Shown here: piece by piece, positions 17,530-26,134 of the stretch
Layout: every line of letters begins with the position of its first letter
Position numbering within the stretch: position 1 is the stretch's first letter
Origin: Planococcus sp. CPCC 101016
GTDB taxonomy: Bacteria > Bacillota > Bacilli > Bacillales_A > Planococcaceae
NCBI RefSeq assembly: GCF_007859295.1
Contig: NZ_VOHB01000002.1
Coordinates: 372,001-436,000, forward strand
Length of the DNA stretch: 64,000 bases
Direction: 5' to 3'
Notes under the pieces: generated by a model
Seen by the model: the letters and a program-made list of their open reading frames with translations, nothing else
Told to the model about the DNA's origin: nothing
Databases searched by the model: none
Translations under genes and position numbers: made by a program

Positions 17530-18198
17530 TCAGTCAAAATCTTTTTTCTCCCATTCATCATCTGGAATTTCCAAGTCTTCGCCCGAAAAACGTTCTTCCT
17601 TGAACGGATCAGCGTTCATGTGGAAGCCGTTTTGCTCCCAGAAGCCGGGCTGGTTCTCATCGATGAATTCAATGCCGCGGACCCATTTAACACTTTTCCA
17701 GAAATACAGATGCGGCACCACAAAGCGCAGCGGATAACCGTGCTTGGCAGTCAACGGCTCGCCGTCAAGTGAATAGGCAAGCAATACATCTTCCCGGTCC
17801 AAGTCGGACAGAGCGACATTGGTGGTGTAGTCATAATCGCCGTGAAGCATGACATAGCCGCTCTTCGGTGTCACTCCCAATTCTTTCATCAAATCGATGA
17901 ACCGCACGCCAGTAAATGTATTGTCGAAGCGGGACCAGCGTGTTACGCAATGGATGTCACGGGTGACGGTCGTTTGCGGCATCTTTAGTAAGTCGTCATA
18001 GCTCAATGTGACTTCCTTATCGACCTGTCCAAAAATTTTCAAGGTCCAGGTTGCCATATCATAGACGGGCACTTCGCCTTCGTGAAGGACTGGAAAGCGT
18101 TCCGTCAGAACTTGCCCTGGCGGCAGGCGCTCAGCTAATGAAGGGTCTACGACAGGGACACGTGTACGTTTGATTCGATCGGCTTTGCTTAATTTCAT
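17530..18198 (-). CDS. Sulfite oxidase-like molybdopterin oxidoreductase (YuiH-type)
   Basis: Molybdenum-cofactor enzyme of 222 residues in the sulfite oxidase/MsrP superfamily. The molybdenum-ligating cysteine is in RDIHCVTRWS, and GYPLRFVVPHLYFWKSVKWV is the typical later cofactor segment. No signal peptide or haem domain is seen, so it is a cytoplasmic short form like Bacillus YuiH. The gene lies beside modABC, moeB and moaB, consistent with cofactor supply. A complete SAM riboswitch lies in its leader, which ties it to methionine or sulfur metabolism, for instance methionine sulfoxide or another sulfur oxide. AAAGGAG precedes the ATG. Confidence 0.9.
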   Translation of the reverse strand: MKLSKADRIKRTRVPVVDPSLAERLPPGQVLTERFPVLHEGEVPVYDMATWTLKIFGQVDKEVTLSYDDLLKMPQTTVTRDIHCVTRWSRFDNTFTGVRFIDLMKELGVTPKSGYVMLHGDYDYTTNVALSDLDREDVLLAYSLDGEPLTAKHGYPLRFVVPHLYFWKSVKWVRGIEFIDENQPGFWEQNGFHMNADPFKEERFSGEDLEIPDDEWEKKDFD

Positions 18199-18221
18199 GT
18201 GATCACTCCTTTAAATTAACT

Positions 18222-18387
18222 AAAAAACTCTTCCGCTTAATAAGGGAAGAGTGGTTGGCTGCTGGTGAAATTCTCTTCCTTATCTTTCAGAGCATCAAAA
18301 CTCTGCTGGATTTGGCACCATTCCAGTCAAATTTACTGGCGGTTGCCGGGCGTCATCGGGCCATTCCCTCTGCCTCTCTTCATAAGG
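18222..18387 (-). promoter_or_regulatory. SAM-I (S-box) riboswitch with terminator
   Basis: On the minus strand the aptamer runs from 18387 to 18278. P1 is CCTTAT / ATAAGG; the core has AGAGGCAGAGGGAATGGCCC, GATGACGCCCGGCAACC and GGTGCCAAATCCAGCAGAG, all S-box consensus blocks. Downstream, ACTCTTCC / GGAAGAGT (18228-18252) plus six T forms a terminator. The GGAAGAG that overlaps the 3' side of P1 can instead pair with the terminator arm as antiterminator. High SAM should therefore switch off the molybdoenzyme gene 24 bases further on. Confidence 0.92.
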
Positions 18388-18471
18388 TTGGATATATGTA
18401 ATTGGTTGGGTGATGCCTCTCGCTTGTGGCGCAAAAGAAGAGAGAATCTCCACGGATTAAAGTTTCTCTTT

Positions 18472-18500
18472 ATTCTACCCAAATGAGCAGTTTCTTACAA
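18472..18500 (-). promoter_or_regulatory. Sigma-A promoter for the SAM riboswitch leader
   Basis: Minus-strand TTGTAA (18500-18495), a 17-base spacer and TAGAAT (18477-18472). Transcription would start about 18465, some 80 bases before the aptamer. A divergent TATACT at 18541-18546 may serve modA. Confidence 0.65.
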
Positions 18501-18612
18501 GATTATTCGGAAAATTATTTAGCTTCTCTTTAGCTGACGTTATACTGGAGGTATGCAAAGAATTTACAGTCATCGGTCGGCTTTATGTGAGACCTATAAG
18601 GAGTCCTATAAA

Positions 18613-19386
18613 ATGAAAAAAATGATTGGCATGATAAGCATAGTCTTTCTATTGAGCGGCTGCGGCAGTACATCGGCTAAAAAAGACAGCGAACTGCTGG
18701 TTTCGACAGCCTCGAGCCTGACGGAAGTGATGAAACAAATGGAAGAGGAATTTCATCAAGTGGAACCAGATATTGAACTGTCCTTTAATTATGGATCTTC
18801 CAGTAAGCTGAGAAACCAAATTGAACAAGGTGCACCGGCGGATTTGTTTTTATCGGCAAGTGAAAAGGATATGGAACTGCTCGAATCGCAGGAATTGATC
18901 GATTCGGAAAGCAAAGCATCTTTCGCTGAAAATCGTCTTGTTCTCGCTTCTCTGGAAGAGTTCCCGGCATCGAAAGATTTTGCGGAGATTGTGATAAATT
19001 CAGAAGAAACCATTGCGGTCGGCGAGCCGGACAGTGTACCGCTTGGGGATTACACAAAGCAAGCATTGGAAAGCCAGGCTTTGTGGAAACCGCTTGAAGG
19101 CCTCCTTATTTATGCAAAAGATGCGCGGCAAGTCGTAACCTATATTGAAAGTGGAAATGCGGAACTGGGCATCATTTATTCCTCGGATGCGGCTATTTCC
19201 CGGGAAATAAACGGCACGCTTGAAATGCCGGAGCAGGGGGGTCCGGTTGTTTACCCGGGTGCTGTCGTGGCAGCTTCTGAAAAACAGCAGGAAGCAGAAG
19301 CTTTTCTGGAATTTGTTGCCGGTCCCAAAGGACAGGCTATCCTTAAACAATACGGTTTTATGCCTGCACTTGAGGAAAAGAAATGA
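18613..19386 (+). CDS. modA: Molybdate ABC transporter substrate-binding lipoprotein ModA
   Basis: A 257-residue lipoprotein with signal peptide and lipobox FLLSGC. ModA motifs are LLVSTASSLTEVMKQMEEEF at the mature N-terminus, FNYGSSSKLRNQIEQGAPAD (oxyanion contact serines) and ELGIIYSSDA. I use ATG 18613, which has AAGGAG nine bases upstream; an earlier in-frame ATG lies too close to its GGAGG. It captures molybdate for import by the ModB/ModC pair downstream. The stop overlaps the modB start. Confidence 0.92.
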   Translation: MKKMIGMISIVFLLSGCGSTSAKKDSELLVSTASSLTEVMKQMEEEFHQVEPDIELSFNYGSSSKLRNQIEQGAPADLFLSASEKDMELLESQELIDSESKASFAENRLVLASLEEFPASKDFAEIVINSEETIAVGEPDSVPLGDYTKQALESQALWKPLEGLLIYAKDARQVVTYIESGNAELGIIYSSDAAISREINGTLEMPEQGGPVVYPGAVVAASEKQQEAEAFLEFVAGPKGQAILKQYGFMPALEEKK

Positions 19387-20066
19387 TGGCATATGACTTG
19401 TCTCCTCTTTGGTTATCGCTGCGAGTTGCCGTTATTTCCACGTTTTTTGTGTTTGTGGTCAGCCTTGCACTTGCCCGGCTAATGAACCGGCGTGAATTTT
19501 TCGGAAAAAGTTTTGTTGAAGCTTTGATTTTGCTGCCGCTGGTATTGCCGCCTACAGTCATCGGCTTTGGATTAATTGTCTTGTTTGGCGTCAATGGCCC
19601 GCTTGGTATTCTGCTGGAGCAATGGTTCGGTTTTCGAGTGGTCTTTACCTGGATTGGTGCGGCAATCGCTTCGTTTGTTGTATCGTTGCCGCTGATGTAT
19701 CAAAGCGTCCTGGCGGCTTACGAAAAAGTGGATCCACGCTGGGAAAACGTTGCGCGGACGATGGGTGTCTCCGAGTGGCGAATTTTTAGGACCATCACCT
19801 TGCCGCTTGCCTGGTCGGGAATTCTCGCAGGGCTCATACTGGCTTTTGCACGGGGAATCGGCGAATTCGGCGCTACGCTGATGATTGCCGGCTACATTCC
19901 AGGAGTTACGGAAACAGTGCCGCTGGCGATTTACTTTGCCTATGAGGCAGGGGATATGGAGAAAGCCATGTTTTGGGTGCTGATTATTTCCTCGCTTGGG
20001 GTGGCTGCCATCACCTGGGTCAATTATTGGCGCAAAAAGAACGCAATTCGCATTGGAAGGGAGTGA
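19383..20066 (+). CDS. modB: Molybdate ABC transporter permease ModB
   Basis: Membrane subunit of 227 residues with five to six hydrophobic helices. Typical ModB text includes LPLVLPPTVIGFGLIVLFG and the EAA loop ENVARTMGVSEWRIFRTITL, then AFARGIGEFGATLMIAG. The ATG overlaps the modA stop as ATGA, implying coupled translation. It transports molybdate, with possible tungstate cross-use, for the cofactor of the neighbouring YuiH-type enzyme and others. Confidence 0.93.
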   Translation: MMAYDLSPLWLSLRVAVISTFFVFVVSLALARLMNRREFFGKSFVEALILLPLVLPPTVIGFGLIVLFGVNGPLGILLEQWFGFRVVFTWIGAAIASFVVSLPLMYQSVLAAYEKVDPRWENVARTMGVSEWRIFRTITLPLAWSGILAGLILAFARGIGEFGATLMIAGYIPGVTETVPLAIYFAYEAGDMEKAMFWVLIISSLGVAAITWVNYWRKKNAIRIGRE

Positions 20067-20070
20067 GTCT

Positions 20071-20709
20071 ATGCTTAAAGTGGATTTTCAAAAGCAATTG
20101 GACCATTTTAACTTGGTGATGCAGTTCGAGCTGGACCGGGAAATCATGGCACTGGTCGGCTCTTCCGGTTCAGGTAAAACCACTTTGCTGAATTGTGTGG
20201 CGGGCATCGCTCATCCGGATGCAGGAGAGATTACATTGAATGGGACGGATTTTTTCAAAGACAAACAAAAACCGATGAAAATCCAAAAAAGGAAAGTCGG
20301 TTATTTGTTCCAGGATTATGCGCTTTTTCCGCATCTGAATGCTGAACAAAACATCCTGTATGCATTGTCGCGTGGGACAGATGTTTCGCATATCACCGAA
20401 TTGACGAAGATTTTGGGAATTACGGAACTATTGAGCAAATATCCGCACCAGATTTCGGGCGGTGAGAAGCAGCGTGTGGCACTGACACGGGCTTTGGCTG
20501 CACAGCCGGACATCCTGCTGCTTGATGAACCGTTTTCCGCTTTGGATGACGCCAACCGCGACCGCTGCCAGAACGAATTGCTGCGGATCCATGAGCAATG
20601 GCAGATTCCAATCATCTTTGTAACTCACCGGATGGCGGATGCCGAAAAGCTGGCGGACCGTGTGATCCGGGTTGAAAAAGGGAAGATGGCTGAACAGCTG
20701 GTATTTTGA
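20071..20709 (+). CDS. modC: Molybdate ABC transporter ATP-binding protein (ModC-like, short)
   Basis: ATPase of 212 residues with Walker A GSSGSGKTTLLN, Q-loop LFQDYALFPH, signature ISGGEKQRVALTRAL and Walker B ILLLDEPFSALD. The classic ModC carries a C-terminal molybdate-binding Mop domain; this one ends right after the ATPase fold, so it is a short form. The ATG at 20071 follows GGAAGGGAGTGAG; an in-frame start inside modB is less likely. Position directly after modB supports its role. Confidence 0.88.
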   Translation: MLKVDFQKQLDHFNLVMQFELDREIMALVGSSGSGKTTLLNCVAGIAHPDAGEITLNGTDFFKDKQKPMKIQKRKVGYLFQDYALFPHLNAEQNILYALSRGTDVSHITELTKILGITELLSKYPHQISGGEKQRVALTRALAAQPDILLLDEPFSALDDANRDRCQNELLRIHEQWQIPIIFVTHRMADAEKLADRVIRVEKGKMAEQLVF

Positions 20710-20767
20710 TGTCCATGGTAAGCTTAGATTAAGGAAGAAATGACTTGGAACTTCAGACAGATGGAAA

Positions 20768-21799
20768 GTGGGAATCAAAGTGGATGAACGCTATTCAAGA
20801 CAAACCCTATTTAAACCGCTTGGCCAGTCCGGCCAGGAAAAACTAGCTCTCTCGACTGTTGCCATCATCGGCTGCGGAGCTTTGGGTTCGGCCATCGCTG
20901 AAACATTGACTCGCGCCGGCATCGGAACGATTCATTTAGTTGATCGTGATTATGTCGAGCTGTCGAATCTGCAGCGCCAGCAGCTTTTTACTGAAAAGGA
21001 TGCACAGCAGATGCTGCCGAAAGTGGCAGCGGCAGAAAACAGGCTGAAAGCTATCCGCAGTGATGTAAAGCTGATCACGTACCTCGAGCATTTGGATGCA
21101 GCCGGAATGGAAAAGTTGGCGGCTGTCAGTGACTTGATTTTAGACGCAACCGATAATTTCGAAACCCGCCTATTGATCAATGACGCTTCTGTAAAATACG
21201 GAATGCCGTGGATTTATGGTGCTTGTGTCGGCAGTTCTGGCGTCGTCTTTCCATTCATTCCTGGAGAAAGCTCCTGCTTCCGCTGCCTGCTGCCGGTGCT
21301 TCCGGCAATCAATGAAACATGCGATACGGTCGGCATTATTTCACCCGCCGTACAGGTGACAGCGGCCCTTCAATGCACAGAAGCGTTGAAATGGCTGAGC
21401 GGAAACCACGATGCGATACGGAAAAAAATCCATCATTTCAATTTATGGGACAACAGCCAGCTGGATATCGGCGTAAAGCGCATAAAAAATCCGGACTGCC
21501 AAACATGCGGCCACAATGCCGTATTCCCGTCGCTTACCGAAACAGGTGTAAGCACTTATGCAGTTTTATGCGGTCGGGACGCTGTACAGATTTTGCCGGA
21601 TCCCAATCGCCCCATTACCTTGGACGATGCCGAAAAAGCCGGCAACCGGCTGGAAGCCGGAATTAAGCGAACGCCTTATTTTGTGGAATTGAAGGTCTTC
21701 AATCACCGCATGGTGTTGTTCGGCAATGGCCGGCTGCTCATTCACGGCGTCCATAATGTGGCGGAAGGAAGAAAGTTATATCATCAAGTATTTGGATGA
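20768..21799 (+). CDS. moeB: MoeB/ThiF family adenylyltransferase
   Basis: E1-like adenylyltransferase of about 343 residues. RYSRQTLFKPLGQSGQEKL opens the family, IIGCGALGSAIAETLTRAG is the ATP-binding loop, DRDYVELSNLQRQQLF follows, zinc knuckles are CFRC and CQTC, and the catalytic cysteine is in ETCDTVGIISP. It activates the C-terminus of the small molybdopterin synthase subunit (MoaD) and perhaps ThiS. A C-terminal extension of about 90 residues follows the zinc site. The start may be GTG 20768 or GTG 20780; neither has a strong site. Confidence 0.88.
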   Translation: MGIKVDERYSRQTLFKPLGQSGQEKLALSTVAIIGCGALGSAIAETLTRAGIGTIHLVDRDYVELSNLQRQQLFTEKDAQQMLPKVAAAENRLKAIRSDVKLITYLEHLDAAGMEKLAAVSDLILDATDNFETRLLINDASVKYGMPWIYGACVGSSGVVFPFIPGESSCFRCLLPVLPAINETCDTVGIISPAVQVTAALQCTEALKWLSGNHDAIRKKIHHFNLWDNSQLDIGVKRIKNPDCQTCGHNAVFPSLTETGVSTYAVLCGRDAVQILPDPNRPITLDDAEKAGNRLEAGIKRTPYFVELKVFNHRMVLFGNGRLLIHGVHNVAEGRKLYHQVFG

Positions 21800-21817
21800 A
21801 CAGGAGGGGGAGTTTGT

Positions 21818-22333
21818 ATGTCGGAAATATTCAAAGGCGGTTATCAAGTGCGTGTGGCGGTATTGACGGTCAGTGATACGCGTACAAAAGAGACAGACAC
21901 TGGAGGCCAGCTCGTACAACGGCTCGCCCGCAATGAAGGGCTGGAAATCGTGGATTACGAGGTAGTGGCAGATGATATAGCGGACATTCGAGTCATTGTT
22001 TCCGAGTGGCTGGAAAAGGATGAGATTGATGTAATTGTCACTACTGGAGGCACGGGGATTGCCAAGCGCGATGTCACGTTGGAGGCGATAGAGCCTTTCT
22101 TTGAGAAGACAATTGATGGGTTCGGAGAACTGTTCCGTTACGTCAGTTTCTCTGAAGATGTTGGGACAAAAGCACTTTTAAGCCGTGCGGCGGCAGGGGT
22201 AGCAAATGATAAAGCGATTTTTGTCCTGCCAGGATCACGTGGTGCAGTAAAGTTGGCGATGGAAAGGCTGATACTGCCGGAAGTTCAGCATATCCAATCC
22301 GAATTGACTAAGCACCACGAACCGCGTACATAA
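21818..22333 (+). CDS. moaB: Molybdenum cofactor biosynthesis protein MoaB
   Basis: A 171-residue MogA/MoaB-fold protein that adenylates molybdopterin before metal insertion. VLTVSDTRTKETDTGGQLVQ, VTTGGTGIAKRDVTLEAI and FVLPGSRGAVKLAMERLILPE are all MoaB signatures. A strong AGGAGGGGGAG site precedes the ATG. It closes the modABC-moeB-moaB unit and is followed by a terminator. Confidence 0.93.
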   Translation: MSEIFKGGYQVRVAVLTVSDTRTKETDTGGQLVQRLARNEGLEIVDYEVVADDIADIRVIVSEWLEKDEIDVIVTTGGTGIAKRDVTLEAIEPFFEKTIDGFGELFRYVSFSEDVGTKALLSRAAAGVANDKAIFVLPGSRGAVKLAMERLILPEVQHIQSELTKHHEPRT

Positions 22334-22372
22334 TCGGCTGGTGACAAGAAAATTGATAATAGAGTAAATGCC

Positions 22373-22418
22373 AAAAGCCTATGAATCCGTCAGTAACGTG
22401 ACAGATTTATAGGCTTTT
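22373..22418. terminator. Bidirectional terminator between moaB and the DUF4956 gene
   Basis: AAAAGCCTAT pairs with ATAGGCTTTT, with further inner pairing (AATC/GATT, GTC/GAC). A and T runs at the ends serve both convergent units. Confidence 0.8.
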
Positions 22419-22430
22419 CTGTGTAGTTGA

Positions 22431-23114
22431 TTAAGCGGTGAAGTTGCCGTCATAGCTCAGCATAACAGCAGATTTTACACCAATCATTTCAGAAATATGG
22501 TTGATGAAATCCATATCTGTATCTTTGACGCGTACTTCATAGGTAACTTCAAAATCATGGTCGGAAGAAATTGATTTTGACTTGATCAAATGCTTTTTAA
22601 CACTTGCTGAAAGCAACTTCTCTAATGGGTTTTCGATTTCATTGTCATTGTATTTGACGATCAGCAGATAAGGATTTTCGATTTTGATTTTGTTGACGAA
22701 AATGATTAGGACGAGGCCGATCAGCAGTGCACCGACGATTGCCAGCAGAATGAATCCCGCTCCACAAAGAATTCCGGAAACAATGGTCCAGAACAGATAA
22801 ACGAGATCCATCGGGTCTTTGATTGGTGTTCGGAAGCGGACGATTGACAGCGCCCCGACCATCCCGAGTGACAACAGGACATTTGTTGATATTCCCATAA
22901 TAATGAGGGTAGTGGCCATGGCCATGACGATCAAGGAGATATTGAAGCTATGTGAATAAATGACACCGGAAAAGGTTTTCTTGTAAATCATGTAGATGAA
23001 CAGGCCGATGGCAAAAGACACCACCAATCCGATCAGTGAATCCGTAAGTGAGAAGCTGCTGGTGTTTTCCAAAAAACTTGATTTGAAGATATCACTAAAA
23101 TTAATGCTTTCCAT
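22431..23114 (-). CDS. DUF4956 domain-containing membrane protein
   Basis: A 227-residue protein with about four membrane helices in residues 30-165 and a cytosolic C-terminal domain of about 75 residues. MVGALSIVRFRTPIKDPMDL is the conserved DUF4956 core. I chose the ATG at 23114 because GGAGG lies eight bases upstream; the in-frame TTG overlaps that site. DUF4956 proteins are repeatedly encoded beside VTC-domain proteins, as here, and may form the membrane channel or anchor for the polymer they make. Biochemical function is not established. Confidence 0.85.
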   Translation of the reverse strand: MESINFSDIFKSSFLENTSSFSLTDSLIGLVVSFAIGLFIYMIYKKTFSGVIYSHSFNISLIVMAMATTLIIMGISTNVLLSLGMVGALSIVRFRTPIKDPMDLVYLFWTIVSGILCGAGFILLAIVGALLIGLVLIIFVNKIKIENPYLLIVKYNDNEIENPLEKLLSASVKKHLIKSKSISSDHDFEVTYEVRVKDTDMDFINHISEMIGVKSAVMLSYDGNFTA

Positions 23115-23160
23115 TTTTTCTTCCTCCAATATGTTGTTCTTTTTTTAAGTGATTTGACAA

Positions 23161-23859
23161 TCAGCCATACATTCGGCTGATCTGGTATTTCGAGTAGGCG
23201 CCTGCGCGCATATCGCTGACCTGCAGCAATTGCTTAATGACGTTCGGCAAGAACTCATCGAACTTCACTTCCAGGATGACAACATCAGGCTCAGTTTCTA
23301 CCATTGTGATGTTGGGATTGAGTACGTCATTGTTCCGAAGGCTGGTTTTGATGGAGCTGTCGAAAGTGACGCGGACATTGCCGTATTTGTAAATGAACAC
23401 TTCCCGTTCGTAGTCGACGACGGTAAGAGGCTTTAGCTGCAGCAGGTTCATCTGCCAGTACAAATCTTGAATGAGTGACCGCGAGTCTGTCTCCATCCAC
23501 TCTAAATCTCCTTTTCGGATCTTTTCGTATTCTTCGGCTGTCATCAAGCATTTTTGTTTATACGTGAGGTTGTTGCGTTTGCTTTTTTTCTCCAGATTTA
23601 GAAAGCTGGTGTTCGAGTCATACAGCCTTACACGAAATTTGTCTCGTTCGAAAAGTCCTTCTTTTTTTTGGTTCATCACTTTATTATCGAAGTTGTCGAA
23701 ATAGACGCTTCGGATGCAGTAAGTCCCGTTTTCCTTAGCATGGGGATCTATCTCCATATAATGTTTCAATTTGTTTCTCAGTAGGTAGCAATCCATCTTG
23801 GTCATTTCATGCTTGATTTCTCTGCGGCCTTGCATGCCGTTCAAAGATTGTGCTTTCAT
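23161..23859 (-). CDS. VTC domain-containing polyphosphate polymerase family protein
   Basis: A 232-residue protein matching the VTC tunnel domain that makes polyphosphate from ATP in yeast. Basic and acidic tunnel residues appear in GRREIKHEM, YCIRSVYFDN, KFRVRLYD, LEKKSKRNN, VDYEREVFIY and VILEVKFDE. ATG 23859 is spaced correctly from AAAGGAGAG; an ATG two codons earlier is too close. It is the first gene of a two-gene unit with the DUF4956 gene, driven by a promoter with response-regulator repeats. Bacterial relatives may polymerise other substrates. Confidence 0.85.
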   Translation of the reverse strand: MKAQSLNGMQGRREIKHEMTKMDCYLLRNKLKHYMEIDPHAKENGTYCIRSVYFDNFDNKVMNQKKEGLFERDKFRVRLYDSNTSFLNLEKKSKRNNLTYKQKCLMTAEEYEKIRKGDLEWMETDSRSLIQDLYWQMNLLQLKPLTVVDYEREVFIYKYGNVRVTFDSSIKTSLRNNDVLNPNITMVETEPDVVILEVKFDEFLPNVIKQLLQVSDMRAGAYSKYQISRMYG

Positions 23860-23897
23860 CTTCATACTCTCCTTTTGTGTGTCTTTCGTATAACCTT

Positions 23898-23929
23898 ATT
23901 ATTGGGGCAGAACCTTAAACCAACCTTAA
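23898..23929 (-). promoter_or_regulatory. OmpR-type promoter with TTAAGGTT direct repeats (VTC operon)
   Basis: On the minus strand TTAAGGTT, three bases, TTAAGGTT (23929-23911), six bases, then CAATAAT, whose AATAAT (23903-23898) is the -10. There is no TTGACA; the repeats occupy the -35 position, as expected for an activating response regulator. The same layout occurs at 26135-26166. Confidence 0.7.
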
Positions 23930-24042
23930 AATTATTTTTAGATTTAATTATTTGTTTTGATGCTGTTTTGCAAACCAGATTTGTCTGTAGTCTCCTGCAG
24001 TTATTTCTTTAAGGTTATTTCTTCTATGAATTTCTGCAAGCT

Positions 24043-24070
24043 AAAAGCCCGCAAATTTTTGCGGGCTTTT
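24043..24070 (-). terminator. Terminator after the histidine kinase gene
   Basis: Near-perfect hairpin AAAAGCCCGCAAA / TTTGCGGGCTTTT placed at the kinase stop codon. It separates the two-component genes from the VTC operon. Confidence 0.85.
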
Positions 24071-25358
24071 AATATGGCAACTTTACTTTAAAGGTAGTAC
24101 CGGCCTTTTCGTTCTGGAATGCGGCAATGGTCCCACCATGGTTGATGACAATCCATTGGGCGATTGATAAGCCAAGGCCTACTCCGCCGTTTTCTCTGGA
24201 GCGGGCTTTGTCTACACGATAGAAGCGGTCAAAAATATAGGGAAGATTTTCTTTTTCAATGCCGCGTCCATTGTCGTTTACTTCAATTGCAACTTTCTGA
24301 TCTTCTGTATAGGTCTTAACGGAGATTTCCTGTTTTTCATCGGTATACTTTAAGGCATTGTCCAATAAGATAACTAATAATTGATGGAGCCTCACTTCAT
24401 CGGCTTTAATCTGCACACTGCAGTTTAATTCCAGCTGCAATGTTTTATTCTGTGACTCGGCAATTTCAATATAGGGTGCACTGACACGCTCGATGAATTC
24501 ATCGACGTGGAGGGTTTGTTTATCCAACTGGATTTCTGCGGAATCGGCCCTTGCCAAGGTCAACAAATCGGAGGTCAGTTTGGATAAGCGTCTCGTTTCC
24601 GATAAGCTGAGTGCGATGTTTTCGAATTTCTGCATGATTTTTTGTTGCGGTTCCATAAGCAGAAGCTCAAGTTTGTTCTGAATGATCGTTAATGGCGTTC
24701 TCAATTCGTGCGAAGCATTTTCCACAAATTCCGCTTGCTTGTTCCAAGACTGAATAATGGGCTGCATCATTTTTTTTGATAGAATGTAGCTGGCGGAAAT
24801 TGACAGGATAATAAAAATTAATGAGCAAATGATCAGCAGTCTGCCGAAGTTATCGAGAATGGTCTGTTCGGCGTCGATATTGACTAATATCTGTGTGTAG
24901 GCGACGTCATCTCCTATCGTCTCATCTTCAATAAGAAGATATCGGAACGTATATTCATCATCAATCGAAGTGTTGGTGATGGTGTTTAATGTCTCGATAT
25001 CAGGTGTGTAATCCTGAAAGACATTTTCATATAGAAAAGTCCCGATTTGGTCTTCGTTGACGATGTCACCTTCTGCATTCCAGTCAATTATGATAATTCG
25101 CGGGTTTACGTCTCTAGGAGGTCCTTGTTCTGGGCGGTTTTCTTCTTCAGGAGCAAGAGGAGAACGGAAATCTGTGACATTATCACTTGCAACGAATTCC
25201 TGGGTCCTTTGCAGTTCCTCATCGGTTTCTGAAAAAAGTGTATTTTGAACTTGATGAAAAATAATGAACCCGAAGATTGTGAAGATGATACTAAAGGCGA
25301 TCAGGTTCAAAATCATAAAACGCAATTGTTGCTTTCGGAAAATAGGCTGTCTATTCAT
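24069..25358 (-). CDS. Sensor histidine kinase
   Basis: Membrane kinase of 429 residues. Two membrane helices (about residues 12-35 and 175-195) enclose an acidic extracellular sensor with several PEEE/PEQ stretches. The phospho-acceptor box is ENASHELRTPLTII; N, G1 and G2 boxes are VNDNGRGI and GGVGLGLSIAQ, with FDRFYRVDKARS between. The ATG at 25358 overlaps the regulator stop by 8 bases; a longer in-frame start inside the regulator gene lacks support. It should sense an envelope signal and phosphorylate the adjacent regulator. Confidence 0.92.
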   Translation of the reverse strand: MNRQPIFRKQQLRFMILNLIAFSIIFTIFGFIIFHQVQNTLFSETDEELQRTQEFVASDNVTDFRSPLAPEEENRPEQGPPRDVNPRIIIIDWNAEGDIVNEDQIGTFLYENVFQDYTPDIETLNTITNTSIDDEYTFRYLLIEDETIGDDVAYTQILVNIDAEQTILDNFGRLLIICSLIFIILSISASYILSKKMMQPIIQSWNKQAEFVENASHELRTPLTIIQNKLELLLMEPQQKIMQKFENIALSLSETRRLSKLTSDLLTLARADSAEIQLDKQTLHVDEFIERVSAPYIEIAESQNKTLQLELNCSVQIKADEVRLHQLLVILLDNALKYTDEKQEISVKTYTEDQKVAIEVNDNGRGIEKENLPYIFDRFYRVDKARSRENGGVGLGLSIAQWIVINHGGTIAAFQNEKAGTTFKVKLPY

Positions 25359-26037
25359 GCTCGTCACCGGACTCCGACAACATATACCCCAATCCACGGA
25401 AAGTTTTTATATAATGGTCATAATTGAATTTTTTGAGGGTTTTCCGCAGGTTGCTGGCATAAACTTCGACGACGGTAGTGGAAGTGTCCGATTCAAACCC
25501 CCAAATACGATCGAAAATCTGTTCTTTCGTCAAAATGATATTTTTATTATTGACCAGGTATTCCAGTAAATCGAACTGCTTGCCGTTCAGTTTGACGGGT
25601 TCCTCACCTAAATAAGCAGTCTTGTTTTTGATGTTCAGTTTCAAGTCCTTGAAGGAAAGGGTATTTTGCTTCAACTCGCCCCCGGATCTTCTGACAATAG
25701 CTTCAAGGCGCAGCAATAATTCTTCCCGGTGAAAAGGTTTGGCTAGGTAATCGTCAGCACCGGCTTTGAAGCCTTGGATCTTATCTCCGATGCCGTCCTT
25801 TGCTGTCAGCATGATGACTGGCGTCGTGATGTTTTGGCTTCTGAGTTTCTTTAACACTTCATAGCCATTTAGATATGGAAGCATAATGTCCAAAATAATG
25901 CAGTCAAAAATATTCTGCTCGGCTAAAAATAATCCTTCTTCGCCATCAAAGGCCTGTTCTGTATGGAACATTTCCTGCGTGGTTTCTTTAATGGTGTCGG
26001 AAAGAGTGTGGTCGTCTTCAATGATCAGTAATTTCAT
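25351..26037 (-). CDS. Response regulator, OmpR family
   Basis: A 228-residue regulator. The receiver domain has acidic ED pocket residues at 7-9, phospho-acceptor D50 in ILDIMLP, the conserved threonine in VIMLTAKD and a lysine in DYLAKPF. The C-terminal winged helix ends with TVVEVYASNLRKTLKKF and FRGLGYML. GAAGGAGAACC precedes the ATG. It is divergent from the beta-helix lipoprotein gene. The TTAAGGTT repeats in front of that gene and of the VTC operon, spaced 11 bp, are the expected type of OmpR-family binding site. Confidence 0.93.
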   Translation of the reverse strand: MKLLIIEDDHTLSDTIKETTQEMFHTEQAFDGEEGLFLAEQNIFDCIILDIMLPYLNGYEVLKKLRSQNITTPVIMLTAKDGIGDKIQGFKAGADDYLAKPFHREELLLRLEAIVRRSGGELKQNTLSFKDLKLNIKNKTAYLGEEPVKLNGKQFDLLEYLVNNKNIILTKEQIFDRIWGFESDTSTTVVEVYASNLRKTLKKFNYDHYIKTFRGLGYMLSESGDEHE

Positions 26038-26073
26038 TTGAGGTTCTCCTTCAGTAATTCTGAGATAAAGTTG

Positions 26074-26101
26074 ATTATAGAACTAAGTCTGGAAATTGCA
26101 A
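26074..26101 (-). promoter_or_regulatory. Sigma-A promoter of the two-component operon
   Basis: Minus-strand TTGCAA (26101-26096), 16-base spacer, perfect TATAAT (26079-26074). It lies 37 bases upstream of the regulator ATG, so the system has its own constitutive promoter next to the divergent repeat-controlled promoter. Confidence 0.7.
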
Positions 26102-26134
26102 ACTATTTTACGAATTTCTTTTTCTCCCGTATTT

